A stretch of DNA of 63,462 nt from Pelagophyceae sp. CCMP2097 (lineage: Eukaryota > Sar > Pelagophyceae): the NCBI GenBank assembly GCA_026770575.1, contig MU657166.1, positions 305,292-368,753 on the forward strand, in the 5' to 3' direction. Under the pieces are notes generated by a model. That model had not been told where the DNA came from. It ran no database searches and worked only from the letters and a program-made list of their open reading frames with translations. Within the stretch, counting starts at the first letter, position 1. Each line of letters starts with the position of its first letter. A program made the translations under genes and the position numbers. Positions 11,342-23,083 of this stretch are shown one piece after another.

Positions 11342-11450
11342 CGTCGCGCGCGCCGCCGGGCTAGTCGGTCTCACAAACTTGCGTACTACGCGAGGCGCTT
11401 TTTGTGAACACGTCTTTTCGGCGAAATTCCTTCGTGAATTCAAGTTCTAT

Positions 11451-12688
11451 ATGCGCCGACGCTGGCCGCTGCTCCTCCTCTCGCGGCTCCCTTACGCAAA
11501 CGGCCGGCGCAGGATGGCGCAGTGGGGCGCCGCGAACGCCAAAGTGCGCGATGGGTCGGCGCCGAAGACGCTCGCCTCGCTGCTGCATGCGATGTGGGGT
11601 TTAGACCACTACCCGAGGTGAGGCGATGTTAGACCACTACCCGGGGCGTAGACTACTCCCCGCGGTGCTCCCCGCGGTGCGCCGCCGTGGTCTATCAAAG
11701 CCTTTGAACAGGTACCTGCAGCGGTGGCGGGTAGACGAAATCGAGGACCTCGAGAAAACGCTCGAAGACACGCTCCTCAAAGTCCGCGCCGCAAAGGCGG
11801 AGCGCTCCAAGGCGCAGATGCCGCCGCACGCCACGTTGGGCGACGCCGCAAAGGTCAAAGTTGGTCATGTTCTGGAAGAAGGACTCATCGAGGCGCTCGG
11901 GTGGGCGGCGGACGAGTCTATTGCAGACGCTTTGGCGAAGCCGCCAACGTCGAGAGACTCTCCCTGGTTCAACATGCTCTCCGAGGAGCCCTGCGACGGC
12001 GTGTACACGTTCCGCGCGTTGAAGGCCGAGTTTTGCGAAACACTTTTAGAGGCGGTGGACAGAACCTCTTGCCAAGGCATGGCAAAGAACGCGCCTCGCG
12101 CCAACCTCGACGTCCTCGGCCTCGGCTGGATCGCAGACGTCTTGCTCGCCATTACAGAAGGCGTCTCGAAGCGCGTTTTTCCGCGCGAGACGTGCGAGGC
12201 CTCTGGCGTTCGAGCGGCGCTGGATTGGAGACACGCGTACGTCCTGCAGTACACCCCAAAGACTGAAGCGCAGCCAGACGCGCGCGCCTCGCTCGTGCGT
12301 CCCGCCTCTGCGTAGGCCACACGGAGAACATTCGTACTATGACTCGTAGGTGAGCCACACGGACGACTCGGAAATCACACTCAACGTCGCACTCGGCCGA
12401 AGCTTCGACGGCGGTTCTCTACTCCTCGGCGGCGTCCGCGGCACGACTGAAGAGCGGCGCGACCCGGCGCTCAACGCGGCGACGACGCCCGTCGGTTCCG
12501 CGCTCGTGCACGTGGGGAGGCACCTGCACGCAGTCGCGCCCGTCCTCACGGGCGAGAGGCGCGTCCTCATCTGCTGGACCCGGTCCCTCGCGGGCACGCG
12601 GTCACGCGTCTGCCCCTGCTGCTACATGAACCGCCGCGCAGACGCCCAAAGCGGCGACTGCATCTGCGGGCCCGCGTGGAACGGCTAA
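11451..12688 (+). CDS. 2OG-Fe(II) oxygenase (prolyl 4-hydroxylase-like)
   Basis: Exons 11451-11617, 11712-12294 and 12350-12688 (introns 94 and 55 nt) give 362 aa. The double-stranded beta-helix core carries the iron ligands in SHTDDSE (His253, Asp255) and GRHLHAV (His310), with the 2-oxoglutarate-binding basic residue in GERRVLICW. A C-terminal Cys cluster (CPCCYMNRR, CICG) may bind zinc. Ankyrin or ShK partners, often fused to such domains in algae, are absent. Intron 1 begins with a copy of the exon end that precedes it (see findings). Substrate unknown; protein prolyl or general side-chain hydroxylation is the family role. Confidence 0.8.
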
Positions 12689-12921
12689 GCGCGTAAGCAC
12701 CCGCCTCGTGCACCCAGAGATGTCACGTCGTGGAAGGATTTGCCCGCGTTCGGACCCCATTTTCGAAATCCCTCTCCAAGCGTCCTCCCCTACGCGCCGG
12801 CCCTTGCGGGCCAAACCCGAGCTCACCCTTCGCATCCGCCGATGGACCTTTCCAAAGTCCGAGACCTCGTGCTCGAGTGCGGACGAACCCACCCGCTTCC
12901 GCTCACCGAGGCGCAGCAAAT

Positions 12922-13590
12922 TTAGAGTGCGACATTCCAGAGCCGCACCGTCTCGTCCTGGCTTGCCGTCACGAGGCGCTCGCCGTCGGACGAGAACGCG
13001 CAGCTCTTGACGTAGTCGGTGTGCCCCTCGAGCGTTGTCTGCAGCGCACCCGTCTCCGCGTTCCAGACCCGCGCCGTCCTGTCGAAGCTTGCCGTCGCGA
13101 TGCGCTTGCAGTCGGGCGAGAACGCGCAGCTCATGACTCCGCCGGAGTGCCCCTCGAGCGTCAGCAGCAGCGCGCCCGTCTCGAAGTCCCAGAGCCGCAC
13201 CGTCCCGCCGCGGCTCGCCGTGACACGCGCGTGCCGACAGGCGAGAACGCGCAGCTCTCGATATAGTGTTGGTGTGCACCCTCGAGCGTCGTCAGCACCG
13301 CGCCCGTCTCGGCGTCCCACAGCCGCGCCGTGTAGTCCAGGCTCGTCGTCACGATGCGCTTGCTTTCGGGCGAGAACGCGCAGCTCCGGACCTCGCCGGT
13401 GCGACCCTCGAGGATGGCGGTGCCCTTCAGGATGCGGTCCTTCCAGATGAGTCTGCGCACGGCCGGCGCCACGGCAGGTGCGTTGCGAGCGACACGTTTG
13501 TTCACGTAGAGCGCGTCCAGCGCGGCCGCGTGCCGCAAAATGGGCGCGAGCAGGTCGCCCTGCTCAAGCACGCACAGTGCGCCCGCTCGC
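12922..13590 (-). pseudogene. WD40-repeat protein, frameshifted
   Basis: The N-terminal part resembles F-box-like regions (GDLLAPILRHAAALDALYVN), followed by WD40 repeats such as LEGRTGEVRSCAFSPESKR and FDRTARVWNAETGAL, ending NVAL and a stop. The frame breaks near 13221-13224: one missing base between TRV and TASRGG would restore a continuous WD40 repeat. No ATG precedes the first repeat in frame, and the upstream part overlaps the 5' end of the divergent amidohydrolase. A sequencing error could explain the shift, but not the missing start. A related copy runs off the end of the window at 63294. Confidence 0.65.
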
Positions 13591-13726
13591 GACTGGGCGC
13601 GTCGCGGCGCCGCCCGAATCTGATTTTTTTCAAAACAGATTCTGCGATAGAATTTCAGCGAAAGCGAAAGAAAAAAACTTCTTGTCGCAAGCGCTTCCGC
13701 CGCAAGCGCGGCCCCCTCTCGCGAAG

Positions 13727-14784
13727 ATGGCGGCTCCTCGCGCGATCGTGGACGCGCACCACCACTACATCGACCCGGCGAATGCGTTTTCCAAGTTCCT
13801 CGGAGGGCTCGGAGTGCCTGCATTTGGCTGTGAGGACTATGCGAAGGATATGACCGGCATCAACATCACCAAGACGGTCCACGTCGAGGCCATGCCCGAC
13901 GACGGCGCCGCCGAGGCGGCGTGGATCTTGGAAATGCGCGACGCGGGGAAATGCCCGCTCGTCGGCGCGATTGTCGCGGGGTGCTCGCTGCACTCAGCTG
14001 ATGCCGAAACGCACCTCGCCGCTTTAAAGGCCATGCCGCTCGTGCGCGGTATTCGCTGGATCCTGGACTACGACGGCGCGCCCTTTGACGGCGGCAAGAC
14101 CAATGCGACTCACATCGCCACGACGCGCGATTCAGCGGGAGACCTGCTCCGCGGCGACAACGCGCCCCAATTCGAAAAGGGCTTCGCCGCGCTCGCACAG
14201 CACAACTTCTCCTTCGACTTGCAGTGCGCCCCGGACCAGCTCCCCGCCGCCGCCGCGCTCTGCGTGCGTCGCCAAAGGAGCTCCTCTTGAGAGCGCGCCG
14301 CCTCGAGAGGGCCGCCTCGAGAGGGCCGCCTCGCCGCACGTTTTCGGACTAGGCGCGGCACCCGGGCGTGCGCGTGGCGCTGTGCCACCTCGGCAAGGTC
14401 AAGGGCCTCGACGGCTCGGCGTCCGACGCGGCCAAGGTTGCGCATTGGCGCGCGGGCATGCGTTTGATGGCTGCGCAGCCGCAAGTCTGCGTCAAGCTCT
14501 CCATGCTCGGCTACTGCGTGCCCGGCTGGATCGCCGACGAGGCCAAGGAGGCGGCGCTGAAAGGTCTCGTCCTGGAAGTGGTGGGGCTCTTCGGCGCGAA
14601 AAGGTGCATGTTTGCTACCAACTGGCATTTCGGCGCTTCATGCTCCGACTCCGACGGCATGAGCGACGTCGGGCCGTCGGCGGCGGAACTCGTCGCGAAA
14701 GTAGAAGCCTGGTTGGCCGACGTGTCGGAGGAGGACCGCGAACGCATCTTCAGAGGGACGGCGACTGAATTCTACCGCCTCTAA
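13727..14784 (+). CDS. Amidohydrolase_2-family metal-dependent hydrolase
   Basis: Exons 13727-14263 and 14353-14784 (intron 89 nt, donor GTGCGT) give 322 aa. A TIM-barrel amidohydrolase (2-pyrone-4,6-dicarboxylate lactonase type): metal-binding HxH in VDAHHHYIDP near residue 10, KTVHVEAMPDD after strand 2, RGIRWILDY, then VALCHLGK with the conserved His and MFATNWHF at the end of the barrel. Such enzymes hydrolyse lactones or amides of small carboxylates. The substrate cannot be told. The intron contains a GAGAGGGCCGCCTC tandem duplication. Confidence 0.82.
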
Positions 14785-15162
14785 AACGGCATCCTCCCGC
14801 CTCTGAACCCGTCTGCCGACGGCATCCTTCCTCTTCTCAAACGGCCTGCCGCCAGGCCGACTCATGCATAAGGGCCCCGGAGGGGCCGGCGGCTATTACT
14901 ATCTAAGGACTTTTCCCACTTTTACCCTTCCAAAGATCGTTCCGAAGAACGTTCTTGACAGTTTCTTTTTTTATTGCCGATTTGGGCATTGGGACCCTCT
15001 TCACTCGTCGTAGCCTTAATTAAACGCGTCGTGCGAGGCGGAGGTGGTGCCACACACGCAAGGCGGCGGCTCGAGCGCCGCGGCGTGCGTGGAATTTCTC
15101 TATCGCTAAAACCGGAATTGAGATCAATCAAAGTCGATTCTGGCAGCCGTCGGGGCGCGCTG
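14785..15162. other. Intergenic region
   Basis: No gene supported. It holds a short GC palindrome (GGGCCCCGGAGGGGCC, near 14871) and a T-rich stretch near 14960 upstream of the next gene. Confidence 0.5.
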
Positions 15163-16720
15163 ATGCGGCTGCGCGTCTCGCTTCGAGGCGTGGCCAAGGC
15201 CGTCGACGGGCTGAGTGAGGACTCGACGGTGGCCGATTTGAAAAAAGCGGTCGTAAAAGCGTTCGGTCTCGGCACCGCCGGCGTCAAACTCAGCGCCGGA
15301 TTCCCACCAAAAGCCCTCGACGCGTCGACGCGCCTCGGCGACGCCGTCGCCGACGGCGCTCTGCTGCGCGCCGTCGCGGAAGAAGCAGCGCCGAAGAAAG
15401 CGTCGAAGAAGGCCGCCGCGCCGAAGAAGGCCGCCGCGCCGAAGAGCAAGCCACAAGCCAAAGCTCCGCCCGCACCGGCCGAGGACCTGGGCGCCGTCGA
15501 CGCGTTCGCCGCCGCCGCCGACGCGGCCGCTCAAGCACACGGCGGCGGCGCGCTGCACGTTCGGCGTCGGGGCGCGGTCAATCTGGCTTCGCAGGGCGGC
15601 ATCGGAGAACAGCTCGCGGGAGCCGCAGCCGGCAGCGGCGACGGCCACTCGACGTTCTTCCGCGCCGCGCTGAAAGGTGCGACTCGCTGCTCGGCTGTTT
15701 CGATAGAGTCGCTCGCCGCACGAAGAGTGCCTCGCAGGCGCCATGAGCGGCCATCGCTCAGACGTCCAGGCCGAGGACCGCTTCGCTGCCGCGCTCTCAA
15801 AAGACTTTGTCATGACCGTCACCGAGGCGACTCTCTCCGGCGATGCGGCGACTCTGAGCGTATCGTTTGGCGTCGACGGCGCGCGGCGCGGCAAGAAGAG
15901 GCAAGGCGCGCCAAGGCACGAGGATTTAATCGATGCCTTATCTTTGGAGGCGACGCTCGACGCTCTGCGCGCGGCGCACGCCGACGAGACGACGAGGCCG
16001 ATGCTCTCGGCGCCGAATATGGCCAAAGCTTCACCGCGGGTTTTCTGGTCCCTCGTCCGCCACTCTCAAGGTGCGTCGGGAAAGGCCGGAGTTTTTGTAT
16101 CCGATATGGCGCCCCAGGCCTCGACGTCGACGCGGCGCTGCGCATGCTGCTGCCGGACCTTGACTGGGCGCAGTCAGCGAAGCGGCAGCGGAAAACACCA
16201 TCTCAAGCCGCCGAAGCGGCAGAGGAGGAAGACGAGCCGCGCGCGTCGGCGGCGGAGGAAGGTGTCGCTCGAGAGAGCGCGCCGCCTCAAGCGGACGAGC
16301 GGCGCGCGGCCGCGGCCGCGGCCGCCGAGCGGCGGCAGCGCCCGCCGCCGCCCGCCACGGCGCCCGACGGCGCGGCGAAGCCGGCGGCGCTCCTCTCCAT
16401 CGTCGGCTCTCAAGAGCACGTGGCGCAGCTCGCCGTCGCAAACGTGCGTACCCGCGGCGAGCGAGCTTGGAAAGCGGCAATCGAGCTTGGAAAGCGGATG
16501 ATGCGGGCCTCAAAGGTCCGAGTAGGTGCGCTTTTTGCGCGACCTCGCCGCGTGGAGCGGCTGCGCCGACGTGCTGCGCGAGCTCATGGCGGCCGGAGCT
16601 ACTGCAGACGAGGCTGAGGAGTTCCCCGACGTCGGCACACTTGAAGAGTGGGCCCGCATCTCCGCCAGAGTCCTCGAGCAGAACCCCGCCCTCGCAGACG
16701 ACGCCGCGCCGATATATTAA
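15163..16720 (+). CDS. Ubiquitin-like-domain protein
   Basis: Four exons (15163-15676, 15738-16070, 16118-16443, 16526-16720; introns 61, 47 and 82 nt) give 455 aa. Residues 1-75 form a ubiquitin/UBX-like fold of the kind at the start of OTU1/YOD1 (VADLKKAVVKAF, LSAGFPPKAL). A Lys/Ala/Pro linker follows, then a conserved-looking block (NMAKASPRVFWSLVRHS, then VDAALRMLLPDLDW) and a C-terminal helical region (FLRDLAAWSGCADVLRELMA, EEWARISARVLEQNP). No OTU or other protease core is present. I infer a ubiquitin-system adaptor; the central domain is not one I can name. The third intron contains a 20-bp tandem duplication. Confidence 0.7.
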
Positions 16721-17058
16721 GCCACGCCGCTCGACCCTCAGCGGATCCGAGCCGGAACATCGAGCCGGAAACCGCATCGGGTGGATTTGATCAATTGAAG
16801 CTTTCGAGCTATTGCGATGTTCAAGGTGGGGTAGGACGTGGCAAGAGAGGGGCAGGGGCAAGAGAGGCGTGGTGGGCCCGGTCGTCTGCCGGCATCAGGA
16901 AACGTTGCACGTTTAAGAAACGTCGAATTGTGAAACGGTTCGTCAGCGCAAGTCGAAATTTTCGGCAAACGGACCCTTCTCGAGGCAGCGCTTTGTCAGA
17001 CTCTCTGGCGTGGCTTCCGACGTTCGAACGTTGTGAACAGCCGGGCGCCGTTTGCATG
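16721..17058. other. Intergenic region
   Basis: Nothing recognisable; presumably the 3' flank of the ubiquitin-like gene and the promoter of the next gene. Confidence 0.5.
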
Positions 17059-17938
17059 ATGGGTTCAGCGGCGTCGTCGCCGCAGTACGCGATGGGCGCG
17101 GACGGCGAGCAGAAGGAGGAAGCTGGGTCCAAGTGGTCAGACGAGGACAACCGCTCGGTGCTGGTGCGTCCTTTTGCGGCCTTTCGTCGGGGGCCGACGC
17201 TACACCTAGGCGGCGATCCGGCGCGCTTTGCCGGGCGTCGACGCCTCGGGCGTGATTTTGGCCATTCTGGAGTCTGAGCAGCGCGGGAAGGAGAACGCCT
17301 TGATGCGCGCAGAACTCGAAGCTTCGCGCTCCGGAATCGTCGGCGGCGTGGACCACGTCGTCCAGGAGAACAAACGGCGCGGCGGCGAGATTGTGAAATT
17401 GAACCAAGAGTTGGAGGCTCTGACAGCGAGCGAGGCGCGGCCCGCCGAGCCTTCAAAGGCCGCCGAGCCTTTAAAGGCCGCTGCCCCTTCAAAGGCCGTT
17501 GAGCCTTCAAAGGCCGCTGCCCCTTCAAAGGCCGTCGCCCCTTCAAAGGCCGTCGCCGTCGAGGCGCGGCGCGAAAAGGGCTTCGCGCAGCAGGCTTTGG
17601 TGTACTTCCAGGGCGGCGCTGAAGCGTCGGCTTTAAAAGAAAAGGGCTTTAGCGCAGAGGAGTGCATGGCCGCCGGCTACGCCGCTGACGTTTTATATCC
17701 GCTCTGCGACGCCTTTGAGGCAAACGTCGAGGGTTCGTCGAACTACAACCCGGAGTACAACAAGAATTCCATTTTGGACGCCGACGGGCTGGCCGTGCTT
17801 ACACCGACTGCGTATGGAATTCTAAAGGTCGCCGTCTGGTCACCCGATATCTACTCCGCCCCACCCGCCTGGACGCGGGGCGAGGACGGCTACGACATCC
17901 GGAACAAGTGCAAGGCCAAACCCCTCCGGTGGACGTAA
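17059..17938 (+). CDS. Putative N-myristoylated protein with Lys/Ala/Pro repeats
   Basis: Exons 17059-17163 and 17210-17938 (intron 46 nt, donor GTGCGT) give 277 aa. MGSAASSPQ fits an N-myristoylation site (Gly2, Ser6); an ATG directly upstream (17056) would destroy it if used. A predicted coiled coil (about residues 45-95) is followed by seven PSKA-type heptads (residues about 110-150). Next comes a module EKGFSAEECMAAGYAADVL, typical of algal KxxGFSAxELxAAG repeat proteins. The C-terminus (YNPEYNKNSILDADG) is unassigned. Probably a membrane-associated scaffold; function unknown. Confidence 0.6.
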
Positions 17939-17996
17939 TACGAACTGACGGCTTTGGGGCTTTGGTCTCTTCATGAATCAATACGCTCTTTATGAA

Positions 17997-20900
17997 TCAA
18001 TACGTGCACCGCAGCAGACCCCACTCCGCGGCGTGCGCGGGGACGACCACGTCGAGGACGATGCGCAGGTTGTCGCGCGGCCGCACCTAGAGGGCGGGGT
18101 GCATTCCTGGAAATGCCACGACGGGGCGACGGTATTCTCGTAAATGCCCTGACGTACCGTCATCACGTCGCCGGCGGAGAGCCCTTCGGGGACGGTAAAG
18201 TACGACGTCCGCTTCGTCATGCGCTGCCGCGCCAGCAAGCCCTGCGGGTGCTCGCCTGCCGGGGGCGCGCCGGCCGGCGTCGAGGCCGTCGCCGCGTCGT
18301 GCGCGGCTTTGGCGGCCGCCGCGTCGTGCGCGGCCGCCGCCGCCGCCGCGCCGTGCGCGGCCGTCGCGGCGGGCTGCGCGTGTGGCGGCGGCGCCGCGTT
18401 GCGCGCGTCGAGCGTGGCGTCGGCGACGCGGAGCGGCAAGTCGTCGCGGAGCGGGCCGTCGAAGACGCGGAGCGGCAAGTCGTCGACGCGGAGCGGGGCG
18501 TCGACGCGGAGCGGGGCGTCGGCGCGTTTCGGCGCGTCGTTGGCGCGGAGCGGCGCGTCGGCGCGGATGGGAAACTCGGCGGAGTTGGTTTTGGGATGGA
18601 TTGGTGCTCCGTGCTGGTTGAACCTCAAACTCCAGAGACCCTCGTCGAAAAACGCCGCCTTGGAGGCGCCGCAGAACTTTTTCACCCAGTCCAGCGCGCG
18701 CCTTTTCACCTCGGCCGGCGGCAGACTCGACGGTGGGGCCGCGTGGTGCGACTTTGCCGGCGCGTGCCACGCCTGGTAAAATTCGTAAGCAGGCGGAGGT
18801 GGAGGCCGCGAGTCGTCGACGTAGAATCGTGCGCGCTTCGCCGGCGGCGGCGCGGCGCCCTCGGCGCCCTCGGCAGGGGGGCGCCAGGAACGGTCCCAGA
18901 CGCCCGTGTTCACGCCTGAACCTTCTAAAACCGGCCGCGCGCCCTTCAACAGCAGGCCGTCCAGCGCGTCGAGGAGCGCCCCCGCGTCGAGGACCGAGGG
19001 CGGGTGGTCCGCCGTCCGCTGCGCGCGCAGCCTAGGAAGGAGTCGAGAGCGTTTCCCGCGGTTCTTTCGTAAAGAGTCCTCACCACTGCGAGACTGCCCG
19101 AATGCCCGCGCGCTCGGCGTGCGTCACCGCGCACGCCTTGGTCCCCGCGGCCTCGTTCAAAGCGTCGGCGGCGCGCATGACAGCGTACCTATGTTTTATC
19201 GAATTGGCCGTCGAACGCGTCGACCGTCTTTGCGGCAGACGCACCAGTGCAGCCTCGAGTGGGCCGGGAACCGCTGCGGCATCGGCACGCGCAACGCGTC
19301 TTCCAGGTGGACGATCTTGAGCTGGTTCCTGGCTTGGGAAGCGCACAGGAAGTTTCCTCCGAAGACGATCGAGTCGACGGGAGTCGCCACGGCGTGGATC
19401 CACCCGGCCGGAATGATCAAAGTGTCGCCCGCGTGCAATTCGAGCTTGGAGACGGCGCCCGGCGGCGCCACGCTGGCAAAGGTGACGGAAGACTGCGAAG
19501 CACGGGAAGACCATCTCTTGAAGGCCGCTAAGTTCTCTTTCGTTGGGCCGGCCACGTACATCACCTTGGCGCCCGAGAGCACGTGGTACCTAGGCGAGCG
19601 GGCCTTGAGAACGGAATAACAAAGGGCCTCGAAGAGGGCCTCGAAGAGGGCCTTGCGAAGGGGGCCTTGCGAAGGGGGTTTTGCGAAGAGGACTTTCCAA
19701 AGAGGCACTCTCCGGATCCAAAGAGGACCTCTCCGAAGAGGGCCTCTCCGATGCATGTCCGACGCTGCGTTCTCGCCAGACGCTCGTGCCGCCAAAGTCG
19801 ACGTGGAAGTCGGTGAAACACCCACCCGTGGACATCAAGCAGTACTTCTCCACGCGCGGCCTTGCAAGGAGCTGTTCCTCCTCGACCACCGCCGGCTTGC
19901 GGCGCTTCGTCCGCGGCGCCGAAAGCGGCGACGCCGATGCGGGCACCTTGACGGCCGGCACGACGCCCCGGTTCCGCGTGGCACGCCGGCCATCCGACGG
20001 CGCCTCCTCGTCGGCCGCGGCCGCGTCGTCTTCCGGCGCGTCGTCGGCGTCTTCGTCCGGCGCATCCGACGCCTCGTCGGCGTCCGTGGCCCCGGCGTTT
20101 TCGTCCATGGCGTCGACGTCTTCCTCGTCTTCCCCATGGTCATCTTCCCCGTCGTCATTTTCAAATGTAATAAAACCTTTCCCAAGGTCGTTCATCACGT
20201 CGGCCCGCGTTCCTCCCAGCCGGAGCACGTCGCCGACTACGACGGCGGCCTTGTAGAGCTCGTAGCGCGCGTGCGACTGCGAGTCTGGCTTTTTGGGGTT
20301 TTCTTGTTCGAACGCGCACTTTCGAAGCAGTAAAGCGTCGAAATCCGACTCCTTGACGTTTTCGGCCTCGTCCAGGCCGACGAGCCTTTTAGAAGTGCGG
20401 TTCGAAGGCGTGGCCTCTGTACCACCGCAGCCGCAGCCGACGTGCTGGAAGACGTGAGGCGGTGCGCACTTAGGCCAGGCTGTCGCCGTCCAGTCCACTT
20501 CCGCCACAAATTGCGGCCCTTGCACTAAATCGCCGAGCGCCGACCCGGAGATTTCTAAAGAGATGACGTTCAACACACGCCATCTCGGTGTACGCTCCCA
20601 ATACGAGGCCCACTCCTCGAGGCTCACCCTCGCCGCCGAAGACTGGGTACGCACGTCCAGCACGGGCACCAGCGTCTCGGGGCACGTCATGGCCGCGACC
20701 TGCCGCGGCGTCAGCGACAAAGGCGGCATTTTCAGCCCGAGAGCCGCCGCGTCTTTTGCGCGGACGACGAGAGGGTGCTCGAGGCCCTCGCGGACGAGCG
20801 CCGCGTCGATTTTTGTGACGTCCAGCGCCGCCGGGGCGCCGAGCTGCGACTCTAGCATGTCTCGGAAAGAACCCGTGTCAAAGTCGAGCTTCACCGCCGG

Positions 20901-21473
20901 CGCAGCCTTGGCAGCCGGCGCGGCCGTCTTCGCTTTCTTGTGATTCTTCGCAGCCTCGAGCGCGCCAGGCGCCGCCTTCTTCTTGTGGCTCTTTAGAGGC
21001 TCCGGCGCCGCCGGAGGTTCCGGCGCGGCCTCCGGCGCCCGGCGCTGGCTGCTCCTCGTAGCCTCGGGCGCCGGGGCGCGCGGTGCCCCAGTCGCAGGTA
21101 CCACCTTCTTCTTGTGGCTCTTCTTCGGAGGCTCCGCCGCCGGGGCGCCCGGGGCCGCAGTCTCGAGGACCGCCTGCGGCGCCCTCTTCTTGTGGCTCTT
21201 CGGAGCCTCCGGCGGGGCGCCTGGAGCCGCAGGCGCAGGTACCACCTTCTTGTGGCTCTTCTTCGGAGGCTCTGGCGCCGGGGCGCCCGAAGGCTCCGGC
21301 GGTACCAGCTTCTTCTTGTGGCTCTTCCGAGCCTCGGGCGCCGGGGCGCGCGGAGCGTCAGCCGCCGGGGCGACCGGCGCTGCTGTCTCGGGCGGCAATT
21401 TCTTCTTGTGACTCTTCCGAGCGTCGGGCGGGGCGCCAGGAGCAAAAGTCGCGGGCGCCCGGCGCGTCTTCAT
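17997..21473 (-). CDS. KDM2/7-like JmjC histone demethylase
   Basis: Five exons (21473-19777, 19589-19245, 19188-19084, 19031-18158, 18086-17997) sum to 1036 aa. The first intron is GC-AG: only a TG|GCGAGA donor keeps the conserved GGTSVWYHVLSG across the splice. The N-terminus has about ten KSHKKK motifs in a Pro/Ala-rich, probably nuclear-localising tail. The JmjC core shows VLNVISLEISGS, FTDFHVDFGGTSVW (Fe ligands His and Asp), KVMYVAGPT and IIPAGWIHAV (distal His), closest to KDM2/JHDM1, which removes H3K36 methyl marks using Fe(II) and 2-oxoglutarate. An acidic insert lies before the HVD motif. After the core come LR-rich repeats (ADAPLRV type) and a short C-terminal domain. No CXXC, PHD or F-box is visible. 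Confidence 0.85.
19625..19760. repeat. GAAGAGGGCCT minisatellite in KDM2-like intron 1
   Basis: Degenerate 12-15 bp units (GAAGAGGGCCTCGAA and variants) fill most of the 187-nt GC-AG intron and make it the longest resolved intron in the window. Confidence 0.75.
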
Positions 21474-21738
21474 GCCGGCGAGGGCGCGCGGAGCACGGCC
21501 GCAGGACCGCGCGCGCTCAGTGCCTTCTTGAATTTCAACAGTTGAAGTTTGGGCCTCTCCAAAACTTTTTGAAAGGTGCCAAGAATTTTGCCAAGCCTTG
21601 AGTTGAAAGTCGACCCGGATTCTGAACGAATTGGGCCAGCCCCACCCAGGGTGGATTTTAAGCAAGCAACGAAGCCTCGTCGGAAGACCGCGGCGCCGGC
21701 ATTGCGTTGATCGTTGATCGTGACGCCTCGAGGTCAGA

Positions 21739-23083
21739 ATGCCCGGCGCCGCCGCCGCACCCCTCTGCGGGCTCGCGGTCCTCGAGGCGGGCGAGGGCGT
21801 TGCAGCGGGCGTCGCGCGCGAGATCGGCAACGACTGCAAGGACGAGTGCAATGATCCTGCACGTCTCGCCTTCCTGCGCCAGCGCGCGGCGGCGCACCGC
21901 AGGTCGACGTACGACCCCGGGGCGTGGGGGCCGACGCTGTGGCGGATTCAAGGGCGCAACTTTGTGTTTCTCGCACCGCCTTTAGCATGGACTACACTAC
22001 TGGGCGCGCTTTGGATAATCGCCATCCGCCTCAGCCCCGCAGCCGCCGGGATAGCGCGGTCCATGGACGGCCTTAGAGATTCGCTGCAGACCGTGCAAAT
22101 CGCCCTCGCATTCCTCCTGGTGAGTGCCTATCTGGGGGTTGCCTCGCCGCCTCCGACGCGCGTCGCCGTCCAAAGCCGCGCCTTAGGTCTTCCGCCTGGC
22201 GCGCGCGGCGCAGCGGTTCTGGGAGGCGCGGCAGGGCGCGGGGAAGATGATCGAGGTCTGCAGGTACCTCTGTCAGTTTTCCCTGTAGAAGTTTCCCATC
22301 GGGTTTGCCTCGAGTGGCGGGTTTCACCCGAGCGAGTCGCGGGGGTCTCAGAGTGATCACACCCTAGCTTCCAACGCGGCCGCGCACTGCGCCGACTTGC
22401 CGGAGTACCGCGACATTTTCTGCCGATGGACAGCCGCTTTCCCCGTCGCGACAAAAAACTTCCTCCGTTTCGAGCGCGGCCTCGAAGGGGAGTGCGTCAG
22501 ATGCAATCGAAGCGACGAATGGCCCCGATGATGGACTGGCCGCAACGACGTTGTTCCACCACGGGGCGAATGGCCGACGCTGTCCAATAGGCTCGTCGGC
22601 CTGCTGAGCCCTTTGGAGCGCCAAAGACTCCTCGATGCCGCCAACCAGCCCATCTTCTGCCTCAACACGATGCGCCGCGCGGGCGTCGTGTGGTCCAGGG
22701 CGGAGGTGAAGCAGGGCGCATCCCCCGAACTCGTGGCGGCTGGCCTTTGGTCGCTCAACAAGGCTCTTGACGACCTCACGGGGACCTTTGGAGGCATGGA
22801 ACGCATCAACAACACGCCACTGCCATTCGTCTACGTCGCCCACCTCCGCCTCTTCCTGGTCCTCTACATCACCGCCTTTCCTTTACTCCACGCCTACGCG
22901 TGGGGCGCGGGCGTCGTGCCCGTGACGTTTTTAGTGTCCTTCGCCTTCCTCGGCATCGAGGCCGCGGCCGTGGAGTGCGAGACGCCCTTTGCTCGACGGC
23001 CGAACCACTTTCCGTTCGACGCCTTTTGCATTTTGATCGGGAACGAAGTCGAACAGACCAAGATCGACATTTTCAGGGTTTGA
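21739..23083 (+). CDS. Bestrophin-family anion channel
   Basis: Exons 21739-22119, 22187-22263, 22354-22491 and 22591-23083 (introns 67, 90 and 99 nt) give 362 aa. Family signatures: membrane helix GRNFVFLAPPLAWTTLLGAL, then SLQTVQIALAFLLVFRLARA, the basic segment RFWEARQGAGKMI, and near the C-terminus FGGMERINNTPLPFVYVAHLR, a further membrane hairpin, then RPNHFPFDAF. Plant and algal homologues (VCCN1, BST) conduct chloride or bicarbonate in thylakoids. No clear plastid transit peptide is visible here, so localisation is open. Confidence 0.85.
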
